From: an uncultured Pseudomonadales bacterium | Lineage (GTDB): Bacteria > Pseudomonadota > Gammaproteobacteria > Pseudomonadales > Azotimanducaceae | Assembly (NCBI GenBank): GCA_937921865.1 | Contig: CAKZWF010000050.1 | Location: 1 to 64,000, forward strand | Length of the DNA: 64,000 nucleotides | Direction of reading: 5' to 3' | Shown: positions 16,713 to 25,872 of the stretch, piece by piece | How the letters are laid out: the number at the start of each line of letters is the position of its first letter | How positions within the stretch are numbered: position 1 is the first letter of the stretch | The notes under the pieces: generated by a model | Database searches by the model: none | What the model was told of the DNA's origin: nothing | What the model saw: the letters and a program-made list of their open reading frames with translations, nothing else | Program-made: the position numbers and the translations under genes

Positions 16713-18182
16713 TTATCGGCCCAGTTCGTATTTGCGCGTAATCTCATCTGTTGCTGCCCAGAACTCCGGCACGCTCTGCCACTCACGAGTTTGCTGCGCC
16801 ATCATGTGTGCCAGCGAATAGTTTCTCGCCGCTGACGCAAGATAAAATCGCTCGTAGAGTTCAACCCGTCCACCGAGCGCTGAACCCGCCATATCCCAAG
16901 CAGTGCGAAACAATCGCGCGCGGTCCTTTGCATCCGCGTCATCCGCACCACGCAGATAATGCGCAAGCAGAGGCTGCAGAGTTTCATCGTCGAAGTCAGC
17001 CTGCGCCGGTGTGGCGAGCAGGTTGTGTGACCCAATCTGCTTGAGAATATCGTTGGTGCGGACCATCCAACCCGGCATTGTCGGGCGCAACGCAATGAAA
17101 GGCCGCTCATCACATATCCAGGTGCCATCACCGTAGTCGAATGCGCCATCTTCTGCGGCTTTCAACGCACTTCGCGTCAACTCGCCGAAGGACCACAGCT
17201 CGCCCAGCATCTGCGTCGTTTCACTGCGCTGATTCTGACCGGTCACCTTGGCCATGCGCGATGCCAGCTCGTATGCGAACTCAAGTTTGGTGAGGGCCCG
17301 GATGACCGTCTGCTGCATGATGTTGCCGGTCCAGCCGCGCCTCATCACCGTGTTGAACACAGCCGGGTTGGCATCACAGAACACGCGGGATTTGGGAATT
17401 TCCACGTTATCAAAGATCATGAAAGCATCCTGCTCATCGAAGCGGCTGGAAAAAGGCGCATCGAAAACATTCCGGTCCACGGTGTAGTGATCCCTGCACA
17501 GGATTTTCAGCCCCTGGGCATTCATCGGCACGGAGAACGCCATGGCAATCTCCGGCTGATTCTCGGGAACGGGATGCGCAGGGTAAACCGCCAGCTCATC
17601 GGCGAAAGGTCCCAGGGTGGCGAGAATCCGGGCACCACTGACGATGATCGAGTCTGCCGTTTCCCCAACCTTGCGCAGCGCAAGCTCCTGGTTGATACCC
17701 TCATAATCAGGCACCCGTTTGTCGACGATGGGATGAACGATGGTGTGCGTGAGAGAAAGATCCTTCTCGGCAATTTCCTTTTGAAACGCCAGCAGGTTGT
17801 CGTGGCCTTCCTCGTTGCCTGCGGCCCGCCACAGGGTGGGCTGACCAGCGAAACCGGCAAAGGTGACGTTTACGTAATCCGGCGTGCGGCCAAGCATGCC
17901 GACGCTGTAGCCCGCCAGTTTCTGCAGACCCTGGCGCCGGCGCTCGAGGTCTTCCCGGCTACGCGGGATAAGATGGCTGACGCTGACGAGGTCTCCTTCT
18001 GAATTCTCCATCAGGCAGTCGTCGGCATAACGGTGCTGCCAGTCAAAGTACCCTGCCATACCGGCCAGCGAACCCTTGAAGCCGGGGTGACAGGCCACGT
18101 CAGTCACCGCCTCGCCGTTGACCCAAACAGATCGCTGGTCTTTCAGGCCCGCTAAATACTGCTCACCAGTTCGTGCCGCCAT
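16713..18182 (-). CDS. 4-hydroxyphenylacetate 3-monooxygenase-type oxygenase (HpaB family)
   Basis: A 489-residue FADH2-dependent oxygenase related to HpaB, PheA and TftD. It starts MAARTGEQYLAGLKDQRSVW, has the family motif LGRTPDYVN near residue 97 and HTIVHPIVDKR near residue 145, and SGARILATLGPFADE in the flavin region. It should hydroxylate a phenol ortho to its hydroxyl, making the catechol for the next enzyme. Such enzymes need a separate flavin reductase (HpaC); none is encoded in this window, so an unlinked reductase must serve. AGGGG precedes the ATG. The true phenolic substrate is unknown. Confidence 0.9.
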   Translation of the reverse strand: MAARTGEQYLAGLKDQRSVWVNGEAVTDVACHPGFKGSLAGMAGYFDWQHRYADDCLMENSEGDLVSVSHLIPRSREDLERRRQGLQKLAGYSVGMLGRTPDYVNVTFAGFAGQPTLWRAAGNEEGHDNLLAFQKEIAEKDLSLTHTIVHPIVDKRVPDYEGINQELALRKVGETADSIIVSGARILATLGPFADELAVYPAHPVPENQPEIAMAFSVPMNAQGLKILCRDHYTVDRNVFDAPFSSRFDEQDAFMIFDNVEIPKSRVFCDANPAVFNTVMRRGWTGNIMQQTVIRALTKLEFAYELASRMAKVTGQNQRSETTQMLGELWSFGELTRSALKAAEDGAFDYGDGTWICDERPFIALRPTMPGWMVRTNDILKQIGSHNLLATPAQADFDDETLQPLLAHYLRGADDADAKDRARLFRTAWDMAGSALGGRVELYERFYLASAARNYSLAHMMAQQTREWQSVPEFWAATDEITRKYELGR

Positions 18183-18193
18183 ATCGAAATCCC

Positions 18194-19288
18194 CTATCCA
18201 GAGAGTTGTTGCGTTGCATCGCTATCTGTATATGTCCCTGGCAGCTGCACAATGGCGTCGAACCAGATCGATCGAAGTCTTTTAACCTCACCGCTTATTC
18301 TGATATCCGGAATCTGCTCCAGGATCTCGCGAAGCAGTGCTGCGAGTTCAAGACGCGCGAGCCGCGCGCCGAGACACTCGTGCGGACCCGTGCCGAATGC
18401 CAGGTGCTTGCGGGCGTTCTCGCGCGTTGTATCGAAAACATGCGGATTGTCGAAGACTTCCGGATCTCTGTTGGCCGCCGCGTAGGACATATAGATCTTG
18501 TCGCCTTTTCTGACTGGAACGCCACCAATGTCCGTGTCCAGTGTCGCCGTGCGCCTGAACTGGGTCGTCGGCGAGTGGAACCGCAAGACTTCCTCGATGG
18601 CGTTGGGCAGGTATCTATCCACATCACTTCTGAGCAGTTGCTACTGGGATGCTCATTCATCATCTGGATGAAGTGGGCACCGGTACTACGGGTGGTTTCG
18701 TGACCGGCAACGGCATTCTCGACGTCTGCCATTGCATTCCCTAATGCTACGACGCGATCGCGCATCGACTCAGGAATTGCCATTGTCGCAGAAGGTATAG
18801 ACGGGAAGTTTCGACGCCACGTCGAAGACGAACTCACAGCTGCCATCAGGTCGCACCGAGTTGATGATGTCTTTCGCCAGCTGATCGATTCTCGGTTTGA
18901 GATCCACCATGGCTTTGGGTGAAAACGGTGGCATGACCAGATGGCGCATGCGCTGATGGTCCTCGGGCCGCATACCCATGAAATTTGCCTGCTGTCGGGC
19001 CAGCTCTGCGTCATCGAGATCCCAGATCAGGAATCCTTCATCGTGTGAAGTAAAGCGCGACGGGTCACGAGAGACCTCAAAAACATCCTGATACCGAGTA
19101 AGAACCCAGAAACCTTTATGCACGAGCCTGTGTGAGCGTCCCTGACTGTAGGCTGCAACAGGCGGGTTCCAGGGCACTGGATCAGCTTCACGCCAGGCAT
19201 CGAAAAGCTCGTGGGGCGGGCCACCCGAGGCGGGAAAGAGATCCGCATTGAGAAGATTGGCTTCAGCGTCGCAAGGAAAGTTGGTCAT
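18194..19288 (-). pseudogene. Cytochrome P450, broken by two frameshifts and an internal deletion
   Basis: The frame from ATG 19288 reads a good P450 N-terminal half (RPEDHQRMRHLVMPPFSP, then SKLPVYTFCD) and then fails near 18785, where GACAATGGCAATT should read as an in-frame CDxMxIPES. In the second frame the text goes GNAMADVE directly to NAVAGHETTR. That skips roughly 50-60 residues normally lying between them, including helices leading to the I-helix. A second shift near 18650 moves to a third frame, which carries EEVLRF (ExxR) and the heme loop FGTGPHECLG to the end. Divergent from the TetR gene; it would have been the first gene of the aromatic operon. Confidence 0.82.
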
Positions 19289-19333
19289 GGTGGCTTCATT
19301 GCGCAGAGACCTGAGAAATATATTCTTCGCTTT

Positions 19334-19375
19334 TCTATTTATCAATAGATTTTATTTTTTCCTATGGATTATAAT
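19334..19375 (+). promoter_or_regulatory. Candidate TetR operator and -10 box in divergent promoter
   Basis: The AT-rich gap between the P450 remnant and the TetR gene holds an inverted repeat TCTATT-TATC-AATAGA at 19334-19349, a fair operator for a dimeric TetR protein. It is followed by a perfect TATAAT at 19370-19375, 26 bases before the TetR start. No good -35 was found. The inverted repeat would lie over or just upstream of both divergent promoters, fitting autoregulation and control of the operon. Confidence 0.45.
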
Positions 19376-19401
19376 TCACCAACACTGATTTGGAGTTCGA
19401 G

Positions 19402-20001
19402 TTGACCTCACTGAGAGCCCGCCAGAAGTATCAGCGGCGCGAAAATATGCTGATCGCGGCAAGATCGTTGTTTGTGGAACGCGGCTATACCAAGACCACA
19501 ATGGATGCCATTGCCGAGCGCGCCGAAGTTGGCGTGGCCACTGTGCATACCTACTTCGCGACCAAAGAGGGAGTGTTCGCAGAACTGGCGCGGATGGATA
19601 TGTCAGAGCTCAAGCATGAGGGCGATGCACTGCTGAAGCAGTCACCCGAAGATCCTGTCGAGGCAGTGCATGCCCTCCTGGACATTTATTTCAAGGTGCA
19701 GAACTACATCTCGTTCGATGTGATGCGGGATTTTGCCGCAGGGTCGAAAAAATCTGGCCCCATGCGCGACGTCGCCGTGTGGATCAATCACTGGCAATCT
19801 GCCCAGGTCAACGAGGCCCTCGAGCGAGGCAGAGCTTCGGGCAGAGTTTCTGAATCGCTACCGCTTGAGGAGCTTGCTTATATCATTATTGATCTGCTGA
19901 TCCGGTTTTATGATCGAGTCACATCTGGCGAAGACAGCGAGCTCGAAAGCAGGAAACTGAAGGTCAGGGTCCGGCTGCTGTTCGCAGACTGGCGAGGCTG
20001 A
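19402..20001 (+). CDS. TetR family transcriptional regulator
   Basis: A 199-residue TetR-type repressor. The N-terminal helix-turn-helix is clear: a first helix RRENMLIAARSLFVERGY, then TTMDAIAERAEVGVATVHTY and the FATKEGVFAEL end. The C-terminal ligand domain is not family-specific. I prefer TTG 19402 over TTG 19390 because GGAG sits six bases before it. Divergent orientation from the P450/HpaB operon and a palindrome in between suggest it controls that operon in response to an aromatic ligand. Confidence 0.85.
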   Translation: MTSLRARQKYQRRENMLIAARSLFVERGYTKTTMDAIAERAEVGVATVHTYFATKEGVFAELARMDMSELKHEGDALLKQSPEDPVEAVHALLDIYFKVQNYISFDVMRDFAAGSKKSGPMRDVAVWINHWQSAQVNEALERGRASGRVSESLPLEELAYIIIDLLIRFYDRVTSGEDSELESRKLKVRVRLLFADWRG

Positions 20002-20163
20002 ACGCAGCTTCCGCTGCAACACTTATATCCGACCGGCTGTATCCAATCTCCACACAACCAGTCGTAGCTTCTGATCCGACTTCAGGTGCGACCTACGACA
20101 GCTGCCTGGCGCTGGGTGGATGCTTATACTTGGCTGCAACCAGCACCTGTAAGAGAAACCTCC

Positions 20164-21918
20164 ATGCGAAATGTCCGAGCAAACACCTGCACGACGTTCC
20201 AGGCCCTTTTATTCCTGGGCATGCTGTGTGCTTTCACACTTCCCGCTCTCGCGTCAGCTGAAATCAACCGACAGCAGCGCCTGGCGATCGTTGCTGCGCT
20301 CGATGACTCCAACCCTGCAAGCTTTGACGCATTCATCGCAGCCGTGCAGGCACTGCCACTGGCCGCAGACCTGGATCTGGATACTCTGCGCACGCAGCTG
20401 CGCAACCGCTCTCCACTCAATGACAACCAGCGTGCCAGCGCTGCTCGACTGCTGGGCCTCTATGCACGGGTGAAGTACGGCGACGAGGCGCTGGAGACGC
20501 TAGCCGAGCTGGTGGCAATTCCAACCTTCGAGGTCGAAGGTCTGCCCCAGTATGACAACCCCGCGTTCCAGCATATGGGCGCAACCCTCGAACGCCTCGC
20601 GCAACGCTTTGATCTCGGTTTCCGCAATGCAGGCGGCCGAGTCTATGAGATTTCTCTGGGCGAATCTCAAGGTGAACTCATCGGCCTGCACGCCCACGCC
20701 GACGTAGTACCCGTGAATCCGGATCTCTGGGTGCTCGACGACGGCACCCGGCTGGATCCGTTTACTGTCACCGCTATCGGCAATCGTCTCTATGGCCGCG
20801 GCACCCAGGATGACAAAAACGGCATCGTGGTCACCATGTACGCAATGCGTGTGGTCGCAGAGGAAGGTCTGCCACTGTTGAATCACTTCCGCCTGCTGGT
20901 CGATACCCGGGAAGAAACTGGTGGGGATGCCATGCCCTGGTACTTCGAACGCAATCCCGTGCCCGACTACAACATTGCGCTGGACGGTGACTATCCGGTG
21001 ATCATTGCCGAGAAAGGCTACGGAGTGGTGATGGCCAGCTTCCCTGTGCGCGATGCTGGCGGTACAGGTGCCACTATCGTCGAGATGACCGGCGGCCTGG
21101 CGACCAACCAGATTCCAGCACAGGCAACGGTCTGGATTGACAGCACTGCCCCTGCCTCTCTCATCGAGAGCCTGAACAGTCGAGGCAGCGCTTTTACTGC
21201 CATGGGGGGTGGTGACTATTCGATACGCGCAGCCCAGGACGGCGATCTGGTTCGAGTTGACGTCATCGGTGTGTCGGCCCACTCCTCTGACCCGGCATCC
21301 GGCATCAATCCGGTGTCGCGGATGTTTGCGTTTGTAAATTTGTTGAACGCGGAAGAGGTAGTCGAAGCCAATCACTTTACCGACGCTGCCCGCTACGCCA
21401 GCGACAACTGGGGCATCGACTTCCTTGGCACACAGCTCGGTATCGGTTGGAGCGACCCTTTCATGGGTCCGCTCACTGCCGCCCAGACCTTCATCTCCAC
21501 GGATGCCGAGCGCCTGCGCACAGCGGTGAACCTTCGCCTGCCCATTGGCCGCCAACCTGAGCTAGTGGTCGCTGAGGTCCGTGCCAAGCTGGATGACTGG
21601 GCCACGACCCGGCAAGTCGATGTAGCATTCGACATCAATGCCAGCGATCCCATGTACCGCAATCCTGACGGGGCCTGGGTCAACGCACTGCTGGACATCG
21701 CGGTGGAGAATCTCGGTATTGCCCGTGAGTTCGGTTCGTCCTCCGGTGGAACGTCAATTCACGATCTTCCGAACGGCGTGCAGTTTGGTCTTTCCCTGCC
21801 GAACGAAAAGTACACGGGTCACAACGCCAACGAATTCAAGACGGTCGATCAGTTTCTGCTCGACCTCTCCATTATCACGGAGATGGTCGCCAGATTGGGA
21901 GGCATGAGCCCATTGTAG
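20164..21918 (+). CDS. Secreted M20-family metallopeptidase (PepV-like)
   Basis: A 584-residue M20 dipeptidase with an N-terminal signal peptide (FLGMLCAFTLPALASA) from ATG 20164. Zinc ligands are visible: LHAHADVVPV (His, Asp), GRGTQDDKNG (bridging Asp), DTREETGGDAM (catalytic Glu-Glu), and later SAHSSDPASG and a C-terminal GHNANE His. The insertion length is like PepV-type dipeptidases. It probably trims peptides or amidated amino acids in the periplasm. It ends exactly where the convergent FAD monooxygenase gene ends (adjacent stop codons), with no terminator between. Confidence 0.88.
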   Translation: MRNVRANTCTTFQALLFLGMLCAFTLPALASAEINRQQRLAIVAALDDSNPASFDAFIAAVQALPLAADLDLDTLRTQLRNRSPLNDNQRASAARLLGLYARVKYGDEALETLAELVAIPTFEVEGLPQYDNPAFQHMGATLERLAQRFDLGFRNAGGRVYEISLGESQGELIGLHAHADVVPVNPDLWVLDDGTRLDPFTVTAIGNRLYGRGTQDDKNGIVVTMYAMRVVAEEGLPLLNHFRLLVDTREETGGDAMPWYFERNPVPDYNIALDGDYPVIIAEKGYGVVMASFPVRDAGGTGATIVEMTGGLATNQIPAQATVWIDSTAPASLIESLNSRGSAFTAMGGGDYSIRAAQDGDLVRVDVIGVSAHSSDPASGINPVSRMFAFVNLLNAEEVVEANHFTDAARYASDNWGIDFLGTQLGIGWSDPFMGPLTAAQTFISTDAERLRTAVNLRLPIGRQPELVVAEVRAKLDDWATTRQVDVAFDINASDPMYRNPDGAWVNALLDIAVENLGIAREFGSSSGGTSIHDLPNGVQFGLSLPNEKYTGHNANEFKTVDQFLLDLSIITEMVARLGGMSPL

Positions 21919-23067
21919 TCAGACCGTCACGGTCGCCGGATCGTATTCGAGCAGTCCGCGGGCCGCGGCAGGACGTTGTGGAATATTGGGGTCCTGCAAG
22001 GCGAGGCCCTCTTCGCGGGACCAGAGCTGCACATTGGTGCCGCGGATCCGCCGGGCGACTTCGTAGCGCTGTAATGCCTCCTCGACAGAATTGCTTGCGG
22101 CAAACGCCCGACCGAGCACCAGCCCATCTTCGAGCGCAAGACACGCACCCTGACCGAGAAACGGGGTCATCGGGTGCGCTGCGTCTCCGAGCATCGCAAC
22201 GCGACCGTCCACCCACCTCGCCAGCGGCTCGCGATCTCGAAGTCCCCATTTGAACAGCTCTCCGCTGGGAATCGCCCGGATCAGTTCCACCAGGTGTGGT
22301 GCGAAGTCGGCATACGCTGCCTCGAACTCTTCATTGCTGGCTGGAATGGACCAGCCTTCAGCTTCCCATGTCGTCGCGCGACCGCAGCCGATCAGGTTCA
22401 TGATCGACCCGCCGCGCAGTGCGTAGAACAACATGTACCGGCCGGGCCCGGCGTACATCCCCATCTGCAGTTCTCTGACACGTTCGGGAATCAGAGACTG
22501 CGGAATCAGCGCCCGGTACGCTACCTGGCCATTGAACCCCGCGGCTTCGCCAGGAAACACGAACGAGCGAACCGCTGAAGTATTCCCGTCTGCCCCGATC
22601 AGCGCATCGCCAGGCGCCGTTCGGCCATCTGTGAAGATGGCGGTGACGCCAGATTCATCCTGCTCAAGTTCGGCGAACTCGCATCCTGCATGCAGCGCAT
22701 CCGGATCGTTGGCCACAACTGCTTCTTTCAGCACGTCGTGCAGATCGCCTCGGTGTACCTGCAATGTAGCAGCGCCCCAGCGAGCCTCAATGTCGCGATT
22801 CCGGGTGGAACCCTGCACCGCGCCGGTGGCGTAGTCGCAGGCATGGATCACCGGTACACAACTTGAGCGCATGGCCAGCGCGTCGTCGACACCAAGATCC
22901 CGAAGAGCGCCGCGCGCATTAGCCGTAATGATCAGTCCCGCGCCGATTTCGCGGAACGCTTGCGCCCGTTCGTAAACCGACACGCGGAACCCTCTTCGCT
23001 GCAATGCTAAAGCCGCTGCGAGCCCGCCGATGCCACCACCGATGATAGTGATGCGCTTCAGTTGCAT
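21919..23067 (-). CDS. FAD-dependent monooxygenase (salicylate/3-hydroxybenzoate hydroxylase-like)
   Basis: A group A flavoprotein monooxygenase of about 382 residues. The N-terminal dinucleotide motif IIGGGIGGLAAALAL, the GADGNTSAVR segment near residue 155 (DG fingerprint) and GDAAHPMTPFLGQGACLALED near residue 285 (GD motif) are all intact. It should hydroxylate an aromatic acid using NAD(P)H. I chose ATG 23067 over a GTG at 23079 because GGAAG sits about ten bases upstream. The amidase gene lies 126 nt upstream on the same strand; an aromatic amide could be hydrolysed by one and hydroxylated by the other, an inference only. Confidence 0.87.
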   Translation of the reverse strand: MQLKRITIIGGGIGGLAAALALQRRGFRVSVYERAQAFREIGAGLIITANARGALRDLGVDDALAMRSSCVPVIHACDYATGAVQGSTRNRDIEARWGAATLQVHRGDLHDVLKEAVVANDPDALHAGCEFAELEQDESGVTAIFTDGRTAPGDALIGADGNTSAVRSFVFPGEAAGFNGQVAYRALIPQSLIPERVRELQMGMYAGPGRYMLFYALRGGSIMNLIGCGRATTWEAEGWSIPASNEEFEAAYADFAPHLVELIRAIPSGELFKWGLRDREPLARWVDGRVAMLGDAAHPMTPFLGQGACLALEDGLVLGRAFAASNSVEEALQRYEVARRIRGTNVQLWSREEGLALQDPNIPQRPAAARGLLEYDPATVTV

Positions 23068-23205
23068 GTGCTGAGACACTTCCGTATTCCGAAAAGACCG
23101 TCAAGAATATCCTGGTGGATGGGCGATATGAACAGGTATGCAATCTGACGCCATTGCGCAAGGTGGGGTGTTGCCGAGCTTTTAATCCCTCTGCTTCCCT
23201 GCCCT

Positions 23206-24765
23206 CTATCGAAACGCTTCAGGAGGGTGAGAATGCTGGGTCTGCTGCTCGTAAGCGTAGGAAAGCGAGATCAGTAACGCTTCAGAGAACGGCCGGCCGA
23301 GCAGTTGCAGGCCTGCAGGCAGATGGCCATGGCTGTAGCCCATGGGCACGCTGACAGCAGGCAGCCCTGTTGCTGGCGCGACGAGCTGGCTGTTGTCTCC
23401 ACGATATTCCTCGATGGCCTTGTCCATGTGCGCGGGCGGGTTCGTCCAGGTGGGATAGGCGATCGCGTCCACCCTCGCTCGATCCATGGACTCGACCACG
23501 TCACGCAGGAACAGCTGACGGCCTTCGTGTTCCGGGTAGTCGGGGCACCGCGGATCCAGATCCGCAGGATGCACGTCCGGCGGGTTGGCACCAAAGAACA
23601 TCAGGCGGTCTTCGATGTAGGGTGAATACTGCCCGGTCTCCAGAACCTGCATGACATCTTCGAGCGGCGCCTGGCTACCGAGCGATTTCAGATACTCGCG
23701 CATGTCGTAGCGGAACCGTACGCAGAAATTGCTGGCGTTCATGTGCGCATCCAGATCGGTGATCTCGAAACCATCGACGATGACCGCACCGGCCGCTTCG
23801 AGATCTTCCAGCGCCTGCTCGAACAGCGCGATCACCTCGGGTGCTGCATCCTCGGTATTCACCAGCGCGCGCAACACGCCAATCCGACGGCCTTTCAGTG
23901 CGTCCGGATCCAGTCCCCGAACGTAGTCCGGCAGTTGCCCATCCGGGATCAGCCTGGTGTAGGGGTCGTTCGGATCTTGTCCGGCGATCACGTTGAGAAC
24001 CCTGGCCGAGTCCTCCACCGTGCGGGTCATCGGCCCCACCACGTCGCGATCGAACGCCAGGGGAATGACGCCATCCCGGCTCACCAGCCCCATGGTGGAA
24101 CGGATGCCGAACAGAGACAGATGAGAGGAAGGCCCGCGAATGGAATTGCCCGTGTCCGAACCCATGCCCACCAGGCCGAATCCCGCCGCCACTGAAGATG
24201 CGGAGCCGCCACTCGAGCCGGCGGGTACCCGCTCGAGATCGTAGGCGTTTGCGGTGGCGCCGTAAGACGAGCTGAGCGTCTGCTTGGGGCTGAAAGCCCA
24301 CTCCGCCATGTTGGTCTTGGCGATGATGATGGCGTCCGAGCCTCTCAAGCGTCGGACGACAAACGCATCGTCCGGCGGCACGGATGCCTTCAGCGCGATG
24401 GAGCCGCCGCTGGTCGCCATGTCTGCCGTGTCCATGTTGTCTTTCAGCAGCACCGGCACGCAGTAGAGATCTCCGAGCTTTTCACCGCCCGCAAGCGCCG
24501 CATCGATCTGCCGCGCGCGTTGCAGCGCTGCGGGATTGGTGAAGATGATGGCATTCAGACCGGTGCTCTTATCCAGCTTCTCGATTCTTGCAAGATAAGC
24601 ACTGACGATGTCTTCGCAGGAGTGCGAGCCGCTGCTGATGGCGCTGTGGACGTCGCGAATGGTTGCCACAACTGGATCGAAACCGCTGTTGGCCGCAGAG
24701 CCTACAACACCCGTGAATACCAGGCCAAGCAGAGCACTAACCTGTATCAGGAACACCTTGTTCAG
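23206..24765 (-). CDS. Secreted amidase-signature-family amidase, probable CTG start
   Basis: A 519-residue amidase signature enzyme with the full Ser-cisSer-Lys apparatus: LLKDNMDTADMATSGGS (catalytic Lys), AGSSGGSASSVAAGFG (cis-Ser) and GSDTGNSIRGPSS (nucleophile Ser). It cleaves a carboxamide; substrate unknown. Start choice: no ATG or GTG fits, but CTG at 24765 gives MNKVFLIQVSALLGLVFTG, an excellent signal peptide, and a perfect AGGAG lies seven bases upstream. A GTG three codons in (24756) also exists but is poorly spaced. This is the second likely CTG start in the window. Confidence 0.85.
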   Translation of the reverse strand: MNKVFLIQVSALLGLVFTGVVGSAANSGFDPVVATIRDVHSAISSGSHSCEDIVSAYLARIEKLDKSTGLNAIIFTNPAALQRARQIDAALAGGEKLGDLYCVPVLLKDNMDTADMATSGGSIALKASVPPDDAFVVRRLRGSDAIIIAKTNMAEWAFSPKQTLSSSYGATANAYDLERVPAGSSGGSASSVAAGFGLVGMGSDTGNSIRGPSSHLSLFGIRSTMGLVSRDGVIPLAFDRDVVGPMTRTVEDSARVLNVIAGQDPNDPYTRLIPDGQLPDYVRGLDPDALKGRRIGVLRALVNTEDAAPEVIALFEQALEDLEAAGAVIVDGFEITDLDAHMNASNFCVRFRYDMREYLKSLGSQAPLEDVMQVLETGQYSPYIEDRLMFFGANPPDVHPADLDPRCPDYPEHEGRQLFLRDVVESMDRARVDAIAYPTWTNPPAHMDKAIEEYRGDNSQLVAPATGLPAVSVPMGYSHGHLPAGLQLLGRPFSEALLISLSYAYEQQTQHSHPPEAFR

Positions 24766-24874
24766 TATCTGTCTCCTAAGTCCGAAATGGGCCCACAAGC
24801 GCACGCCAGCATGCCGGTTTCGACGACATCTGGCAAAAACGTGATTGGCGCTAATGGCGGTCAGAGAAAAGGCG

Positions 24875-24933
24875 CTGACGGGGTCGGAGCAAAGTGCCCG
24901 AGTCAGCGCGCCCACTGAGAACTTAACCGCGCG
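24875..24933 (+). repeat. Dispersed element, left half
   Basis: CTGACGGGGTCGGAGCAAAG starts a left half-copy. It then continues TGCCCGAGTCAGCGCG and CCCACTGAGAACTTAA, which also resembles the interior of the element copies at 25994 and 58191. No right end follows. A further eroded core, GGCGGTCAGAGAAAAGGCGC, lies just before it at 24857-24876. Confidence 0.6.
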
Positions 24934-24973
24934 ATGGCTGGGGGATCAGGCGAGAATGCAGCAGGGGAAATCA

Positions 24974-24992
24974 GGGCCCCATTGCGGGGCCC
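24974..24992 (-). terminator. GC hairpin after porin gene
   Basis: GGGCCCC-ATTGC-GGGGCCC is a perfect 7-bp GC stem 22 nt past the porin stop. On the minus strand it is followed by TGATTTCCCC, so the U-run is short. It fits a terminator for the porin transcript and would also insulate the amidase gene. Confidence 0.6.
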
Positions 24993-25014
24993 GTAGTACG
25001 GAGGTGCTGGTGTT

Positions 25015-25833
25015 CTAGAAGCGCATCCGGGCACCGATACCAAATGTCTCGACTTCTACATCAGTGTCGTCGATTTCACTGTATGAGTACTCAGCAGAGA
25101 CAGCGATTCCTTCGGTTATGAACCACTCGGAGAAGACAGCGTATTCATCTGCTTCCAAACCGAAGTTGTCGAAGCGACCAAAGCGACCGCCGAAACCGAG
25201 AGTATTGTTGACATACCAGGTGGCGGCAGCGTTGTACACGTCAACATCATCGGCGTTGTCGACATCTACAGAACCGTAGTTGCCTTCCAGCACAATAGCG
25301 CCACTTGTCAGCGACCACAGGTGCTTCAAAGACAACTCGTAAAAGTCGGCATCACCGCCTTCGTCAACGTCTATGTTGCCGAATGTCGCCACTAACGTAG
25401 TGGTGTCCGTGAGGTATGCGCCGAATCCGACACTAAAAGTATCAATATCAGAGAAATCGGGTGTGCTGCGAGTGTATGAGCCTTCGAAGATCAACGGGAT
25501 GCTATCAAGATCAAGAACGTAGCGACCGCTGATTCCGTACTCATCTCCGTCCAGATCCTCAACGATATCGTCAAGATCCGTATAAACGTAACCTGCAGAT
25601 ATATTGGAAGCGTGATCCAGGAACGCCGCCTCTGACAGCGGTCCCTTTTGGGTATCAACAGCGTCCAGATAGAAAGACCCACCAATGGCGAATCTATCTA
25701 CATCCCCATCCTCATTTCCCAGGTCAATGTTTGTGCGCGAAGCCGCAGCATTCGCTTCCCAGCGGTAGTCCGCGTGTGCGGTTGCAGATACGGCCAGGGC
25801 TATGCCTGCTACCAGTACAGTTTTCTTGAACAT
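25015..25833 (-). CDS. Outer-membrane beta-barrel porin-like protein
   Basis: A 272-residue secreted protein starting at ATG 25833 with AGGAGA six bases upstream. The signal peptide is MFKKTVLVAGIALAVSATAHA. The mature sequence alternates short amphipathic strands with acidic loops (GNEDGDVDRF, LDDIVEDLDGDEYG) and ends in GIGARMRF, the C-terminal Phe of barrel proteins assembled by BAM. It is likely a small putative porin of 14 or so strands. Acidic loops suggest cation preference. It is monocistronic, with a palindrome in its leader and a hairpin after it. Confidence 0.8.
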   Translation of the reverse strand: MFKKTVLVAGIALAVSATAHADYRWEANAAASRTNIDLGNEDGDVDRFAIGGSFYLDAVDTQKGPLSEAAFLDHASNISAGYVYTDLDDIVEDLDGDEYGISGRYVLDLDSIPLIFEGSYTRSTPDFSDIDTFSVGFGAYLTDTTTLVATFGNIDVDEGGDADFYELSLKHLWSLTSGAIVLEGNYGSVDVDNADDVDVYNAAATWYVNNTLGFGGRFGRFDNFGLEADEYAVFSEWFITEGIAVSAEYSYSEIDDTDVEVETFGIGARMRF

Positions 25834-25872
25834 GTTAGATCTCCTTGCATAGGCTGAAAGTGCGCTCTCCAT

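Noticed and set aside
15831-16835. 334-codon plus-strand frame over the dioxygenase gene
   Set aside because: Opposite strand of the dioxygenase and its catalytic residues; no family resemblance.
20500-21555. 351-codon minus-strand frame over the M20 peptidase
   Set aside because: Lies wholly opposite a peptidase with all metal ligands; composition typical of an antisense shadow.
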